Source of the DNA: Lolium rigidum
Lineage: Eukaryota; Streptophyta; Magnoliopsida; Poales; Poaceae
Direction: 5' to 3'
Length of the DNA: 64,000 nucleotides
NCBI RefSeq assembly: GCF_022539505.1
Contig: NC_061514.1
Location: 214,741,141-214,805,140 of the forward strand
Shown here: piece by piece, positions 18,991 to 31,300 of the stretch
Layout of the letters: each line of letters opens with the position of its first letter
Position numbering within the stretch: position 1 is the first letter of the stretch
Notes under the pieces: model-generated
Databases searched by the model: none
Seen by the model: the letters and a program-made list of their open reading frames with translations, nothing else
Told to the model about the DNA's origin: nothing
Position numbers and translations under genes: made by a program

Positions 18991-21003
18991 GTATATCTCA
19001 CTAGGATAGGTGTATATGTATGGTGGAAGGAAAACTACACAAGTATCCCACCTATCAAGAAAGTATCGGAAAATGGTTCAAGTCAAGAGCAAAGTCGAAA
19101 TGTATCGGGTTACTCACACACACACTCAAAGCACACGCAAAAGGCTAAGAACTCTATATGTGGTGGGTAAGGGGTGGATAGCAAACGAAAAAAGATCAAC
19201 GGAAAAGTCTATTGTCAAATGTGGGTAAGATCCAAATTCAAATGTCAAAAGTGATGATCTATGTCAAGGAAACACGGAAACACACACAAGGGAGAACAAT
19301 GGGGTTAGTGCGACCAAGGAAGTGAGCAAGTAACAAAGATGGTCCTAACGAAGACTATATGCTCGATGTCACGCCAACACAAGAGAGACGGTAGCTCGGT
19401 TGCATAAGAGGGAAGCAACAAGATTTGCACAAATGCCACTCTTCTCTTTTCTCTCTTAGTGCGCACAAGCTTTGCACTTCTCGGTATCGGTGGACACACA
19501 CTCTTTTCTTTTTCTTTTTTTTCTTTTTTTTTCACTCTTTTTTCTATGCTTAGAAGCTTTCTTTTTCTCTATGTCACACTTTTTCTTCTTTTGTGTATCT
19601 TTCTCACCGAGCTTGCTTCGGAGCTTCGCTCACACAACGCGCACACACAAACCCTCTCACGGTCGTGACACTTGTGCAATGCTTCGCAACACTCGGAAAG
19701 CCACTCTCAATGGGATAGATACGCAAAGGAAGAAACTGGGCTACAAGGGGTGAGGGGGGCAAGTTATACCTAGTGAAAAGGTTAGGCGGTGTCAAGCACA
19801 CGAACTTGCGATGGTGTCGACGATGGCGGTGTCGAAGTTGCGCCGGAATCCGGGGTGCCGAAGGTGTCGCGGCGGTGTTGATGTAGACGCGGAAGCTTGG
19901 TACACAATCCTTGCACTCCAAAACGGAAACCGGGCAAATTAAGTCAATGCCCGAAAAGTTGGGTCGAAACGAGCGGTCAAAAGTTGGGCTCAAAAAATCG
20001 TCAAAAATTAGAGGTGGATTATGTGGAGTATTTGGGGGATGCTGTTAAAATTTGGAGTCAAACGGGCTCCGGAAAGTTTTCAAAATTTGGGGCAAAAAGT
20101 GGAGTCAAAATTGGACGAAAATTGGGTCAAAAGTGTGAAATCCGGTCAGGGGGCCGGTTTGACCGGGTCTGGGGCCGGACCATCCGGTTGCCGCCCGGTT
20201 GGCGACCGGTCCGAGCAATTTTTTGCGATATATCCGGCGTGGCGCCCGGATTTGCTCCGGTTTCAACCGGATTTGGGCGAGCGGCGCGTGCGTGAGTGGA
20301 GGCCGGCGGCTCAGGCGCGTGGTGGGCTAGCGCGAGCTGGGGATCGAGGATGGCTTGCGCGCGCGGGGGGCGTGGCCTTGGCCTGGATTTGCTGGCGAGC
20401 GTGGAGATCGAGGCCGGGGCGGGAGGGGCTTGGCCGCGGGTTGGGTCGGCAGCAGATGAGGCATGGCCGGGCGGCCGTGGGTGAGCCAGGCGGAGAGCTG
20501 CGGCCTGGCGGCGAGCGGGCGATGTGGGCCTGCGGCTGGGCGGCCTTGAGATCGAGCGTAGTTGGGGAATCGGGGAAGGAGCTCGGGTCGAGCGGGCGTG
20601 CTGCTGTGGGGCGGAGCGAGCGGTGGCGCGGGCGTGTGGCCGTGCGGGTGGAGGCGAGCGGCTCGGCAGCGTGAGCGTGCAGGTGGGCGGCGCGGATGGT
20701 GGTCAGGGGTGAGATGGTGTTTGGCTGCGTTGACTCGCTCGTGAATACGAACTGTTCTTCCTGTTCTTCACGGAACCCGCACAAAACTTGCTCAGATTTG
20801 CTCCAAAACGGATGAAATTGAAGGGGAAAAGATGGGGGATTAATAGATCAACACTAGAGACATCAAATCCGTGGATCAAAACCACAAAAAACTCAACAAA
20901 TCCAGAGATCCAAATTCGAGCTATTTTTTGGGGCAAAATTTTTTGGGAAATTTTTGGGCGAAATTGGTGAAATTGGAGGGTCAAATTCGTGGCAACCTTT
21001 GCA
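18991..21003 (-). other. N2 leader region, no convincing gene
   Basis: Homologous in layout, and in parts in sequence, to the N1 leader. It is GC-rich at about 20150-20720 with CCGGT/ACCGG motifs and long low-complexity open frames on both strands. The primer-proximal 200 bp align well with 14200-14410 of N1. I see no supported gene. Confidence 0.6.
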
Positions 21004-21012
21004 CTGATACCA
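21004..21012 (-). other. Primer binding site of N2
   Basis: CTGATACCA on the plus strand is TGGTATCAG on the minus strand, two bases inside the LTR edge, as in N1. Confidence 0.82.
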
Positions 21013-21014
21013 TA

Positions 21015-21648
21015 TGATGCGGCCTAAGGCCACGTGGGTTGCCCGATCTCACGAATTGACCGAGGGAAAGGCGGGGGAGAGGAAGAACACGAAGAACACG
21101 GCGATGAACACGATGAACACACGCAAACGCACACCAACCCGATACAATTCCGGTTTACTCCCGATAGCCCGAACCACTATCCCGATAGAATCTCTCAAGA
21201 GAAAGACACGCGGTAGAATCCCCGAGACGAAGATCGGTATACGATCGGTAGAATCACACGAATGGACCGGTGGTTGAATCACAAGTGTGAGAGACTAATC
21301 ATATAAGGAGTGCCTTGTACAATAGATTTGTGTAAATCTAAGGAGGGGGTTTCCCTAATCCCAAAGGGATGGTGGAGGCATGAGCCAAATTCTAGTTCAT
21401 CAACTCTAACCTAATGAAGGGGGAGGTGGGAGCCTATATATAGGGAGCCACTAAGGAGGGGTAGTTTAGGCATACAAGGGGATACATGGGCTTTGGCCCG
21501 AATTGACTTGTGGCAGTCGCCTTCTCTCCTAGGCAATCAGACGCTCTTCTTCCTTCTTCTCTTCCATGCCTCCGTGACCTCGGCCTTGAGTGTGGTTCTT
21601 GTCGTTGAAGCACATGATGAAGCGAAGACCGTAGGTCGGGCTACATCA
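21015..21648 (-). mobile_element. N2 right LTR (5' LTR), complete
   Basis: 634 bp from TGATGCGGCC to GCTACATCA. It carries a TATATATAG box near 21436. The termini resemble those of N1 (TGATG at one end, CATCA at the other), which supports a family relationship. Confidence 0.88.
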
Positions 21649-21649
21649 A

Positions 21650-24600
21650 GTAGAGCTGTGCGAGTCGCTTTCCGGAGATGCTTTGGCAAAACAGCAAGAG
21701 CGTGTTAGAGAGCTGCTAGAAACTATCGAGCAGCAGAATGCTGAGCAGCTTGCTAAGCTGAACAAGGCTGCGGCCTCAAGATCCGCGCGTTCAACAAAGA
21801 ATGCCGGAAGCAAGTCCCATGGGCAGGCCTCGTCCCCCCATCCGGACAGAAGAAGAGAAAAAAAGATGAACGCACGGAAGATGACTGTGTATGATCCGGT
21901 TCTTGCCGGAAAGCAACAAGCTGGGCAACACGATGCCGGAAGAAAAAGCCAAGGGGCAGATCGAGGTTACGCCAAAGGAGGCTATGCCGGAAACAATCAT
22001 GCCGGTAGATATGAAACCGGGCAAAATTATCGAGCTGCAAGGGCAGCATATGATGAGGAGGAAATGCTTCCCCCGAGGTACCGGCAGGCAAGAGCCGCGG
22101 TACCGGAACGTTACGATGAAGCTGATTCGACAAGACTCACCGCTTACCGGAACCCATTGGGAGAACGCGTGGGAGAAAGACACCTGCCAGAACGGGATGC
22201 GAGGCACCGTCTGGATAGAGTGTATTTGTCTGAAATGATCGAGGCAGAGGGTCCTCCGGGTCCAAAGTGTTTTGGCCCAAGGATCATGAAAGAGGAACCA
22301 CCAGTTCGCAACTTCCATTTGCCCCGTGACACCAAAACATATGATGGCACCACTAAGCCGGAAGATTGGCTCGCGGATTACGTGACCGCGGTATACGTCG
22401 CTGGCGGCGGAGGAAGCGTAGCCGGAGGAGGAAACCGGCGTTGGGCCGTGAGAATTGTGCCAACGTTCCTGGTGGGACCGGCAAGAATCTGGCTGAACAA
22501 CTTGCCGACAGGAAGCATAAACGGTTGGTTGGACTTTGAGGAAGCTTTTGTGAGTAATTTCAGCAGCACGTACCGGAGGCCCAACAGGCCGCAATAGCTC
22601 GCTTTGTGCGTGCAGCGCCCGCAGGAAACAGTCCGGGATTACCTGACCCGGTGGAACTCCATTAGAAACTCCTGTGAAGGGGTGATAGAAGCGCAAGCCA
22701 TAGCTTGGTTTTGCAATGGATGCCGCAGAGGTTTGCCGTTGTGGCAAAAGCTACAGCGGAACATGCCAGTAACTTTGGCGGAGATGATACGTGTAGCGGA
22801 TAACTACGCGTTGGGAGACCCAATGCAACCGGCTGTACAAGCTGAGCCAGAACAATCAAACCCGCCTCAGCAGCGCCAAGAGCAATACCGGGACAACCGG
22901 AACAACAAGAGAAGGGAAGAATTCCCGGATCGAAGGTACGGCCCGCAGCAAGTTGCTGCTGTACAAGAAAACTCTGATGCCAGCGGCAGCCGAGAGCGAA
23001 AAACCGGATCGCAGCCATGGGCGGGTCCTAAGAAACAATGGGTCGAAAAGAAACCCCGGGGCCGGAAAAAGAATTGGCAAGAACCCGTGAAATACACCAT
23101 GGAAGCCGCCATGGATCAACCTTGCCGGTGGCACACGCCGAATCCGGCTCACCCGTCAAACCACCTGACGAAGGATTGTTCTTGGACCAAGTACTTGATG
23201 CTCAAGGGAGCAGTAAAAGATGCGCAGGCACAAGGGTGCTCCACAATGTTACCACCATCTCAAGATATGCTACATCAGCATCAATTACCACCACCACCAC
23301 CGCTTACCGGAGCAAACGCCCTACCGGTGCAGCCTCAGCCAAACCGGCAGCAGCATCAGCAAGTTCATCAGGTGGGAGAAGGCAATGGCCAACCACCTCC
23401 ACCAACACCTTTGGGCCGGAACGTTTACGCTGATCCGGATATGTGCTGTGTTGTGTTCGTTACTGAGCCAACAGACAGGCAGAGCCTACATCTCCGTTCC
23501 ATGGAGGTGAACGCGGTGATGCCGGCAGTACCAAAATACATGCTGTGGTCACATCAGGAAATCTCCTGGTCGTTCATGGATCACCCCAGGGTAATGCCTA
23601 ATCCGGGTGGTTATGCTCTCGTGGTAGACCCAATCATGCAAGGGCCAACGACTCAGGTCAAGTTCAGCAAAGTGCTGATAGACAATGGGAGCAGCATAAA
23701 CATAATGTACCGGCACACCATGCATACGCTGGGCATAACATAAAACATGCTTCAACCAACTCGTACAACGTTCCACGGAATCGTTCCGGGCTTGTCCTGT
23801 GCACCAGTGGGAAAAGTCCGGGTGGATGTGTCGTTTGGAGGACGTGACAATTGCCGGGTTGAAAACATTGAGTTCGAGGTGGTGGACCTAGATAGTCCTT
23901 ACCACGCACTGCTGGGGAGACCGGCATTGGCAGCTTTCATGGCCTCCACTCACACGGCCTATCTCAAGATGAAGATGTCGGCACCTCGTGGACCCTTAAC
24001 TGTGGTAGGAAACTACAAGATTTCGCTGGAAACTGCTTCCGCCGGATCAAACCTGGCAGAATCGCTGGTGATCGCAGAGGAAACAAGGAGGATGCAAACT
24101 GCGGTTGCGCTAGCTCAGTCTTCACAGTTGAGCTTAGCGGCAATGAGTGCAAGCTTGAGCGCACCAGCGTTCAAGCCGACAAAAGAAACAAAGGACATCG
24201 TGCTGGACCCGGCTTTCCCTGAGCGTACCGCTCGTATCGGTGCCGGCCTCAGTGAGGCAAAGGAAAGCGCGCTCGTCAGCTTCCTCCGTGAGAATCGGAA
24301 TATCTTTGCCTGGTCTACAGAGGACTTGGTAGGTGTTCCGAGGGAGCTGGCTGAGCACTCTTTGAATGTCCGGAAGGATGCGAAGCCGGTGCGACAATCT
24401 CTACGCCGGTTTGCTGAGGATAGGAGGAAAATCATTGGAGAAGAAGTGACAAAGTTGTTGGTTGCCCGTTTCATCGTGGAAGTGTTGCACACTGAGTGGC
24501 TAGCCAATCCGGTGCTGGTCGAAAAGAAGAAAGATGAGAACCTTGAAGCAAAAGCTCCAAAGGTGTGGCGCATGTGCATCGACTACACCAACCTGAACAA

Positions 24601-27600
24601 AGCTTGCCCAAAAGATCCTTTCCCTTTACCGCGGATCGATCAAGTGATTGATTCTACTGCTGGGTGTGAGTTGTTGTCTTTCCTGGATGCTTATTCCGGT
24701 TTCCACCAAATTCCCTTGAAAAAGGAAGATCAAATAAAAACTGCGTTCATTACCCCGCACGGGGCTTATTGCTATGTCACTATGCCTTTTGGTTTGCGCA
24801 ACGCCGGTGCAACGTACTCAGCTCGTATGCAAAAATGTTTGTTTGATCAGATCGGAAAAAATGTGCAAGTCTATGTGGATGATGTCGTGGTAAAAACTAA
24901 GGCAAAAGAAACCTTAATCGACGATCTCCGGCAAACATTCGATAACTTAAGAAGATTCCGGATGAAACTTAATCCGGCAAAATGCACCTTCGGTGTCCCT
25001 GCCGGCAAACTACTTGGCTTTCTCGTATCAAGCCGGGGCATTGAGGTCAATCCGGTAAAGATCCGGGAAATCGAAAGAATGACAATACCGCGAGATCTTA
25101 AGGACGTACAAAAGTTTACCGGAAGCTTAGCATCGCTGAGCCGGTTCATAAGCAGGTTGGGGGAAAAGGCCTTGCCACTTTATGCTCTCATGAAAAAATC
25201 CGATACGTTCGTCTGGACCCCTCAGGGAGACGTGGCGTTTAAAGAGCTAAAAACAATGCTAGCCACGACATCAATACTGGCTTCGCCTTTGGAAAGAGAG
25301 CCCATGTTGTTGTACATAGCAGCAACTAACCGGGTTGTAAGTGTTGTTGTGGTAATAGAAAGAGAAGAGGAAGGAAAAACCGTCCAGAGGCCGGTATACT
25401 ACCTGAGCGAGGTGCTCTCCCTCTCAAAGCAAAACTACCCGCACTTCCAGAAAATGACTTATGGCGTGTTCATGGCCGCCACAAAGCTCAAGCACTACTT
25501 TGAGGAGCACCCCATGAAGGTGGTGAGTGAGGCACCCATCTTCGATATCATGTGTAACAAAGATGCTAGCGGTAGGATTGCAAAGTGGGAAATCCAGATA
25601 TCACCATATGTACCGGTGTACGAAAGAAGAGATGCCATAAAATCACAAGCTTTGGCTGATTTTTTGGTTGATTGGGCGGAAATGCAATACAAGCCCCTAG
25701 ATCAAAGAATAGAGTACTGGAAGATGCACTTTGACGGATCCAAACTCAAAGAGGGTCTAGGTGCCGGTGTGGTACTTACCTCACCCAAGGGAGATCATCT
25801 CCGGTATGTTTTGCAAGTGCACTTCAGGGCATCAAACAATGTCGCTGAGTACGAGGCTTTGATCCATGGGCTTAAAGTCGCAAAAGAAATCGGTGCACAC
25901 CGGATCATTTGCTACGGAGATTCAGATCTTGTGGTACAACAGTGTTCCGGAGATTGGGATGCAAAAGATGCCAACATGGCTTCGTACCGGATTCACGTAC
26001 AAAAGATTGTCGGCTTCTTTGAAGGATGTGAGTTTCACCATGTGCCACGAGCGGAGAATGAAGCCGCGGATGCTTTGTCCAAGCTGGGCTCATCTAGGCA
26101 AGAAATTCCTCCCGGAATAGCCTTGGCGCACTTAAGAGTACCATCAATCAAGACAAGTCCTGAGTCGGAATCCATCTACGTACCGGAGTCACATGTTGTA
26201 CCAATGGATATCGATGAAGGTAACCCGGGGACTGTTCCGGCAAGCTCGGGGACTGCTCCGGTAAGCTCGGGGACTGTTGCGTCTATGCTGGAGGGAACAA
26301 TGTTGGTGGATAACATGGAGATAGACGCACCGGTGTTCCTGGTTCGGGAGGCACCATCTTGGGTTAAACCTATTAAGGAATTCCTGATCAACGGCACCTT
26401 GCCGGTTGACGAAAATGAGTCCAGAAGGATCCAGAGGAGGTCCAAGGCATACACCATCATCAATGGCGAGGTGTACAAGAGAAGTGTTACCGGTGTCCTC
26501 CAAAGGTGTGTGGAACCGGAAGAGGGAAAGGAAATGCTTGAGGAGATTCACCAAGGGGAATGTGGGCACCACGCTTCGTCAAGGGCGCTGGTGGCAAAAG
26601 TGTTCCGGCATGGGTTCTATTGGCCCACGGCTTTGGAAAATGCTGAGGATTTGGTAAGAAAATGCAACGGGTGCCAGAGGTACGCCAAGCAAAATCATAC
26701 CCCAGCGTCCGGTTTGAAAACCATACCGTTGACTTGGCCGTTTGCTGTTTGGTGCCTGGACATGGTTGGCCCATTCAAAACTGCAAGGGGAAATATGACC
26801 CACATCTTGGTTATGGTGGATAAATTCACCAAGTGGCTAGAAGTAAAACCCATTGCAAAATGTGATGGGCGCACAGTGGTGAAGTTCTTAAAAGATGTTA
26901 TCTTGCGGTATGGCTACCCACATAGCATTATCACTGACAATGGAACAAACTTTGCTCAAGGTGAGTTCAAAAGATTTTGTGAGGACAACAATATCCGGTT
27001 GGATTTGTGCTCAGTGGCACACCCACAGGGCAATGGCCAAGTTGAAAGAACAAATGCTTTGGTACTTTCCGGTATCAAACCAAGACTCATTGAGGCGGTG
27101 GAAAAGTCACCGGGGTGTTGGCTCGATGAGCTACCATCAGTGCTGTGGAGCATAAGAACAACTCCAAACCGGTCTACCGGATACACTCCATTCTTTATGG
27201 TTTATGGAGCAGAAGCGGTCATACCAACCGACATTCTCCATGACTCACCAAGGGTGCAGCTCTATACCGAACAAGAGGTAAAAGAGGCCAGAGAAAACGA
27301 TGTGGACTTGCTAGAGGAAGCAAGAGAATTGGCATTGGCAAGAACATCCATTTACCAGCAGAACCTCAGACGCTATCACAGCCGGAAGGTTAACCCGAGG
27401 GTGTTCCGGGAAGGAGATCTGGTCCTGCGCCTAGTGCAACGCACTGAAGGCCGGCATAAGCTTTCACCCCCATGGGAAGGACCCTTCATTGTGAGAAAAG
27501 CTCTCCAAAATGATGCTTATTACCTGATCGATGCACATGAATGGAAGAAAGGAAAGGCGGACAGGTCCGGAGAGGAGACTAAGCATCCGTGGAACGTAGC

Positions 27601-27625
27601 TCTGTTGCGTCCTTTCTACTCTTGA
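21650..27625 (+). pseudogene. gag-pol of element B, 5'-truncated with two stop codons
   Basis: One reading frame carries the whole polyprotein from the N2 junction. It contains an N-terminal Glu/Gln-rich region, the conserved Gag block (YDGTTKPEDW near 22337; LVGPARIWL near 22470), and a Cys/His motif region near 23120. The protease has IDNGSS in place of DTGS near 23680. RT spans about 24350-24990 with YVDD at 24870-24881, followed by RNase H (about 25290-25660) and the extra RNase H (about 25720-26095; MHFDGSK, EYEALIHG, GDSDL, AADALSK). Integrase spans about 26530-27350, with LDMVG, TDNGTNF and NGQVERTN supplying the three acidic residues. Two in-frame stops break it: TAG at 22595-22597 in gag and TAA at 23741-23743 in the protease region. 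Otherwise I see no frameshift, so decay is limited. There is no chromodomain, as expected for Tat. Confidence 0.93.
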
Positions 27626-28341
27626 AGTTGTGGTGTAAGAAGTTACTTTTTGTACCATATTTGCTATGAATAAAAGATGTCGGGACCTCGAATGAATCTC
27701 GGGGACTACCCCTATTAAAGTTGCATGCAATATGTTTATTTTTTCAGTTTACCAATTGCTTATTGAACGTTTTTTCTTTCCGGTTTAGTAGCATGCTAAA
27801 ACCTACCGGAGTCTTCGACTCTGCTGCTGTCCGCAACCCGGCTTCATGGCAAGAAAGATAAACCGGTAGGGACTAAGCACATAAACTGCGAAGAGACAGA
27901 GCGGGAAAGAACAATCCGGAAAATTTTAACTAACCCCGGTTGTACCGGTTTTTTGCAAAAATTTCGAATTATTTCTAAGTTCAAGAAAGTGCTTGCTTGG
28001 TAAAAGAACTTTGTGCTCATACGCCAAAACGCCCAGAGAAGGTAGGCAGAGCCAAAGCAAAAGAGCCAAGTGTGCATCGGATTGGATGCGGAAACAATTT
28101 CGGAATCTTTGCAGTGCAAGATAAAATCAGAACGATAAGCAAAATGCTAAGTCAACAAAACAAACACAACTTAATCAGCTACCGGTCTAACATACCGGCA
28201 TAAAATGTTGCACCGTAGCCAAAAGAGCAGCTAAGTTTTAGGTTACATCATAAACCCCGGCGCCATACCGGGGTAGAATTTAACGGGCATTGTTTTAAGA
28301 CAAGCAGGACCAGGCAAACATGTCGCAGCAGGCCCCAACAC
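27626..28341 (+). other. Spacer after pol of B with AATAAA signal
   Basis: Non-coding stretch between pol and the 3' end of the antisense ORF. AATAAA near 27669 is a possible polyadenylation signal for the sense transcript. No domain found. Confidence 0.5.
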
Positions 28342-31300
28342 TTAGGCAGAAGGAGCTTCGGGAGGCACAGCACCAGCTTCTGGAGCTTCCGGAGGCTGCT
28401 CACTGGCACCGGCATCTTCCTCCTCCTCGTCCTCTTCTTCCTCTTCGTCACTGAGGTAGTCGCGGACGTCAGGAGGAGGGGGGATGAAGGTGCGGACCTG
28501 GGCGTACTCAGCAATCCGGTAGGCCCGATCCTGCCGCTTCGCGGTGAGGACCGGATCCATATCAGTTGGAGCGTTTTCGCGCACGCCAAGGAGCGCATCC
28601 AGGTCCAGGTCTTCATACCAGGAGCAGGCGACGCGCAGCGCCGTATCCGCTCCGGCACGAGCCGCAGAGCATTGCCACTCCCGGATTCGCCGGCCGGCAC
28701 CCTTCAAGCACTCAGAAGTTAGCGTGAGGTTCGTCGACACCTCCTCCCCAGGCCATAGCACCTTGAAGAGGTGGATCGCCACGTCGGGCAGATCCGCGAG
28801 GTTCCGGTCCACCGCACGCATGTGGGAGACCCGCGCAGAAAGGGCGACCAGGTGGTCATAGGGATCCCATGGCGCCTCCAGGTTCTGGTACTTCTGCTGG
28901 ATCCGGCGCTCGGCCACCTTCTTCTGCGCATAGAGCTGAGAATCCGGGAAGAGCCCTGCGAGCCAAAGAAAGAAAAAGGATAAGAACATGAGACCGGAAA
29001 GGATAAGCTTATAAACAAAACCGGAAAAGAAAAAGGCAACTTACTGAGGGCAAGTGCGTCAGTTTGCATGACCAATTGGTCATACTCCTTCTGCTCACCC
29101 TCCAAGCGCGCGGCTTGATCCTCGGCTGCTTTTCGCGCCTTGGCTCCCTCCTCAAGCTCAGCTCGCAGTACAACTGTGGAGTTGTTGGCATCCTCCAGGG
29201 CTTCATTGAGCTTGGCCTCAGCAGCAGCTTGGGCGGCCTTCATAGCCTCATTATGCTTGAGCCCAAGCTGGATCAGCTGCTCCTTCAGCCCCTTGGAGTA
29301 AACCTCCTGGGCGTCCAAAGCCTTGCGGTGCTCCTGGATGAGCTGCTCCTTTTCACCTAGAGCCCGGAAAAGAAAGTGTTAACAAAGTTGAAGCCGGTAA
29401 AGTGAGGAAGAAGCAAGTTAACCAGAAAAGAAAGAGTGGTACCTTGGAGTGCGGCGATCTGGGCCTTGAGGGCTTCAATGGTAGCTTCCGGGATAGCTGT
29501 TGAACAAAAAGATTCATAAGTACTAAGAAAGAAAACGTTCCGGTAAAAAGATGCCGGAGAGAAAAAAGAAGCTTACCTTGGCACTTGTTGTGCGCTTCAG
29601 CAAGGTCCCGGTGCTCCCACAGAAGCTCCTCGAAGAGGTGCCTCCGGGCGTCGGCCATGCTCTGTTTGAGAAAAATGTTAGAAGAAAAGAAGCCGGTTTC
29701 TTCATGCTTCTACCTAAGTTTCGCGCTAAGACCTGCGCTCTTAACCCGAAACTCGGGGACTGGCTATGCCGGTTTTTTGAGTTTTGACCTAAGTTTCGCG
29801 CTAAGACCTGCGCTCATAACCCGAAACACGGGGACTAGCTATGCCGGTTTTTCGAGTTTCTACCAAAGCTTCGCGCTAAGATCTATGATCTTAACCCGAA
29901 GCTCGGGGACTGGCGATGCAAGTTTTTGAAGCTCTCTACTTAAGTTTCATGCTAAGAGCTATGCTCTCAACACAAAACTCGGGGACTGGGAAGATAGACA
30001 AGATCCGGAAAGAAAGAAACCGGCAAAAATTGAAAAATTGCAAAAAGTTTGGTGGAACTTACCAACACATTGTTGGTGGCATCGTGCCACGCGTTATCCA
30101 GCTCCTTCACTGCGCGCCGCAGCCGCATGAAGTGTTCCTCCGTGCACCGGGGTCCAGCGGGATCTGGCGCCGGAAGCCGGTCCTTCCCCAGGCCGCGGGT
30201 GGATGCAGATATATCCGCAGCGTTCCACTTTTGAGCATAGGGGAGAAGGTGCCCCAGCTCGCGGCCTTCACGCTTCAGCTCAACGATCCGGCCCAAGACG
30301 CCGGAAGGTTTTTCTCCGGCCACAGCAGCGGCGGGGCTGACGTGCAGCACCAGAGACTGCTGGTCGGCGGCCGAAGTGCCGGCAGCCGTGGCCTTTCCCT
30401 TGGAAGCCCCCGGCTTGAGGAACTTCGTAATCTTGAGGGTCTCGGGCGGCGGTGTTGGAGTGGCCCCGCTGGGTTTGGCAGTAGGGGCTTCCGGTGGAGG
30501 CATGGGCGAAGTCTTGGGAGGCGACAGCGCGCCCTGCCCCAAGGTGGAGCTTGCCGGCATGGAAAAGTCCGGCGCGGCCTTGGAGGGGGAAGAGCTAGAG
30601 TGCTTCTTCTTCTTTTTCTTCGGGGCGAGAGGAACCAGAGGTTCCGCCCGCCCGGCAGCTTCATCGTCGGCGCCGATGTTGCTGGCGCCGATGTCTTGGT
30701 TCTCTGGAGGGGAGGTGAGATCCTCCTCCGCGCGGTGATCGAGAGGTGTAGGGGCCGCGCGCCCCGCACTTGGTGTGCCTACCAGAGGGGAGGCAGAAAG
30801 GTTGCCGGTAACGGATGGTACCGGGCTTGACTGAGGAGGAGGAGTTGAGGCCTCAGGCTTCGAGCCGCTGGTGCCCTTGGAGAGCTTGAGCGCAGGGCTG
30901 AGCAAGAAAAGGAGAGAAAGTCAAAAAGAGCCAACAGGAGCGGTTTGAAAAACAGAGCGAACAAAGGAATGAAAACTTACCCGGAAGCGAGGGGCGTCGT
31001 CTTCCCCTTGTAGCGCCTCTTGCTCACCTCCTTCCCTCCGATGACTTCCGTCCGGGAGCGTTTGGCGGGAGGAGCTTGGCTAGGGCCGGCATCGGATGCC
31101 GGGGCCTTGTTCTTCTTGCCCTCAGCGACGAGCTTCTCCACGAACTCGCGGCCGGCCTCAGCATGTAAGGGAGCCACGTGCTCATGGACCTGTGGGTTGG
31201 GGCCAGCTGAGGGAGCATCTACAAAGGGAAAATAGCGACAATGTATAAGACATCGAAATAGAAAGCTACCTCCAGAACAGTGAGATCGTCACCGGAACCG

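Larger units (their letters stand above)
17160..21648 (-). mobile_element. Element N2: relative of N1, left LTR truncated, inserted in gag of element B
   Basis: A minus-strand LTR element organised like N1: complete LTR on the right (21015-21648, 634 bp), primer site, leader, one long ORF, polypurine tract, and a left LTR of which only 200 bp remain (17160-17359, matching 21449-21648 with about four differences). The right LTR end GCTACATCA joins directly to the open gag frame of element B, so N2 inserted into that gene. The left junction at 17160 is a deletion breakpoint that also removed the 5' end of B, so no target duplication can be paired. Confidence 0.88.

Noticed and set aside
20021..20784. 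Long open frames in the N2 leader
   Set aside because: Same compositional reason as in N1; no shared protein sequence between the N1 and N2 leader frames.
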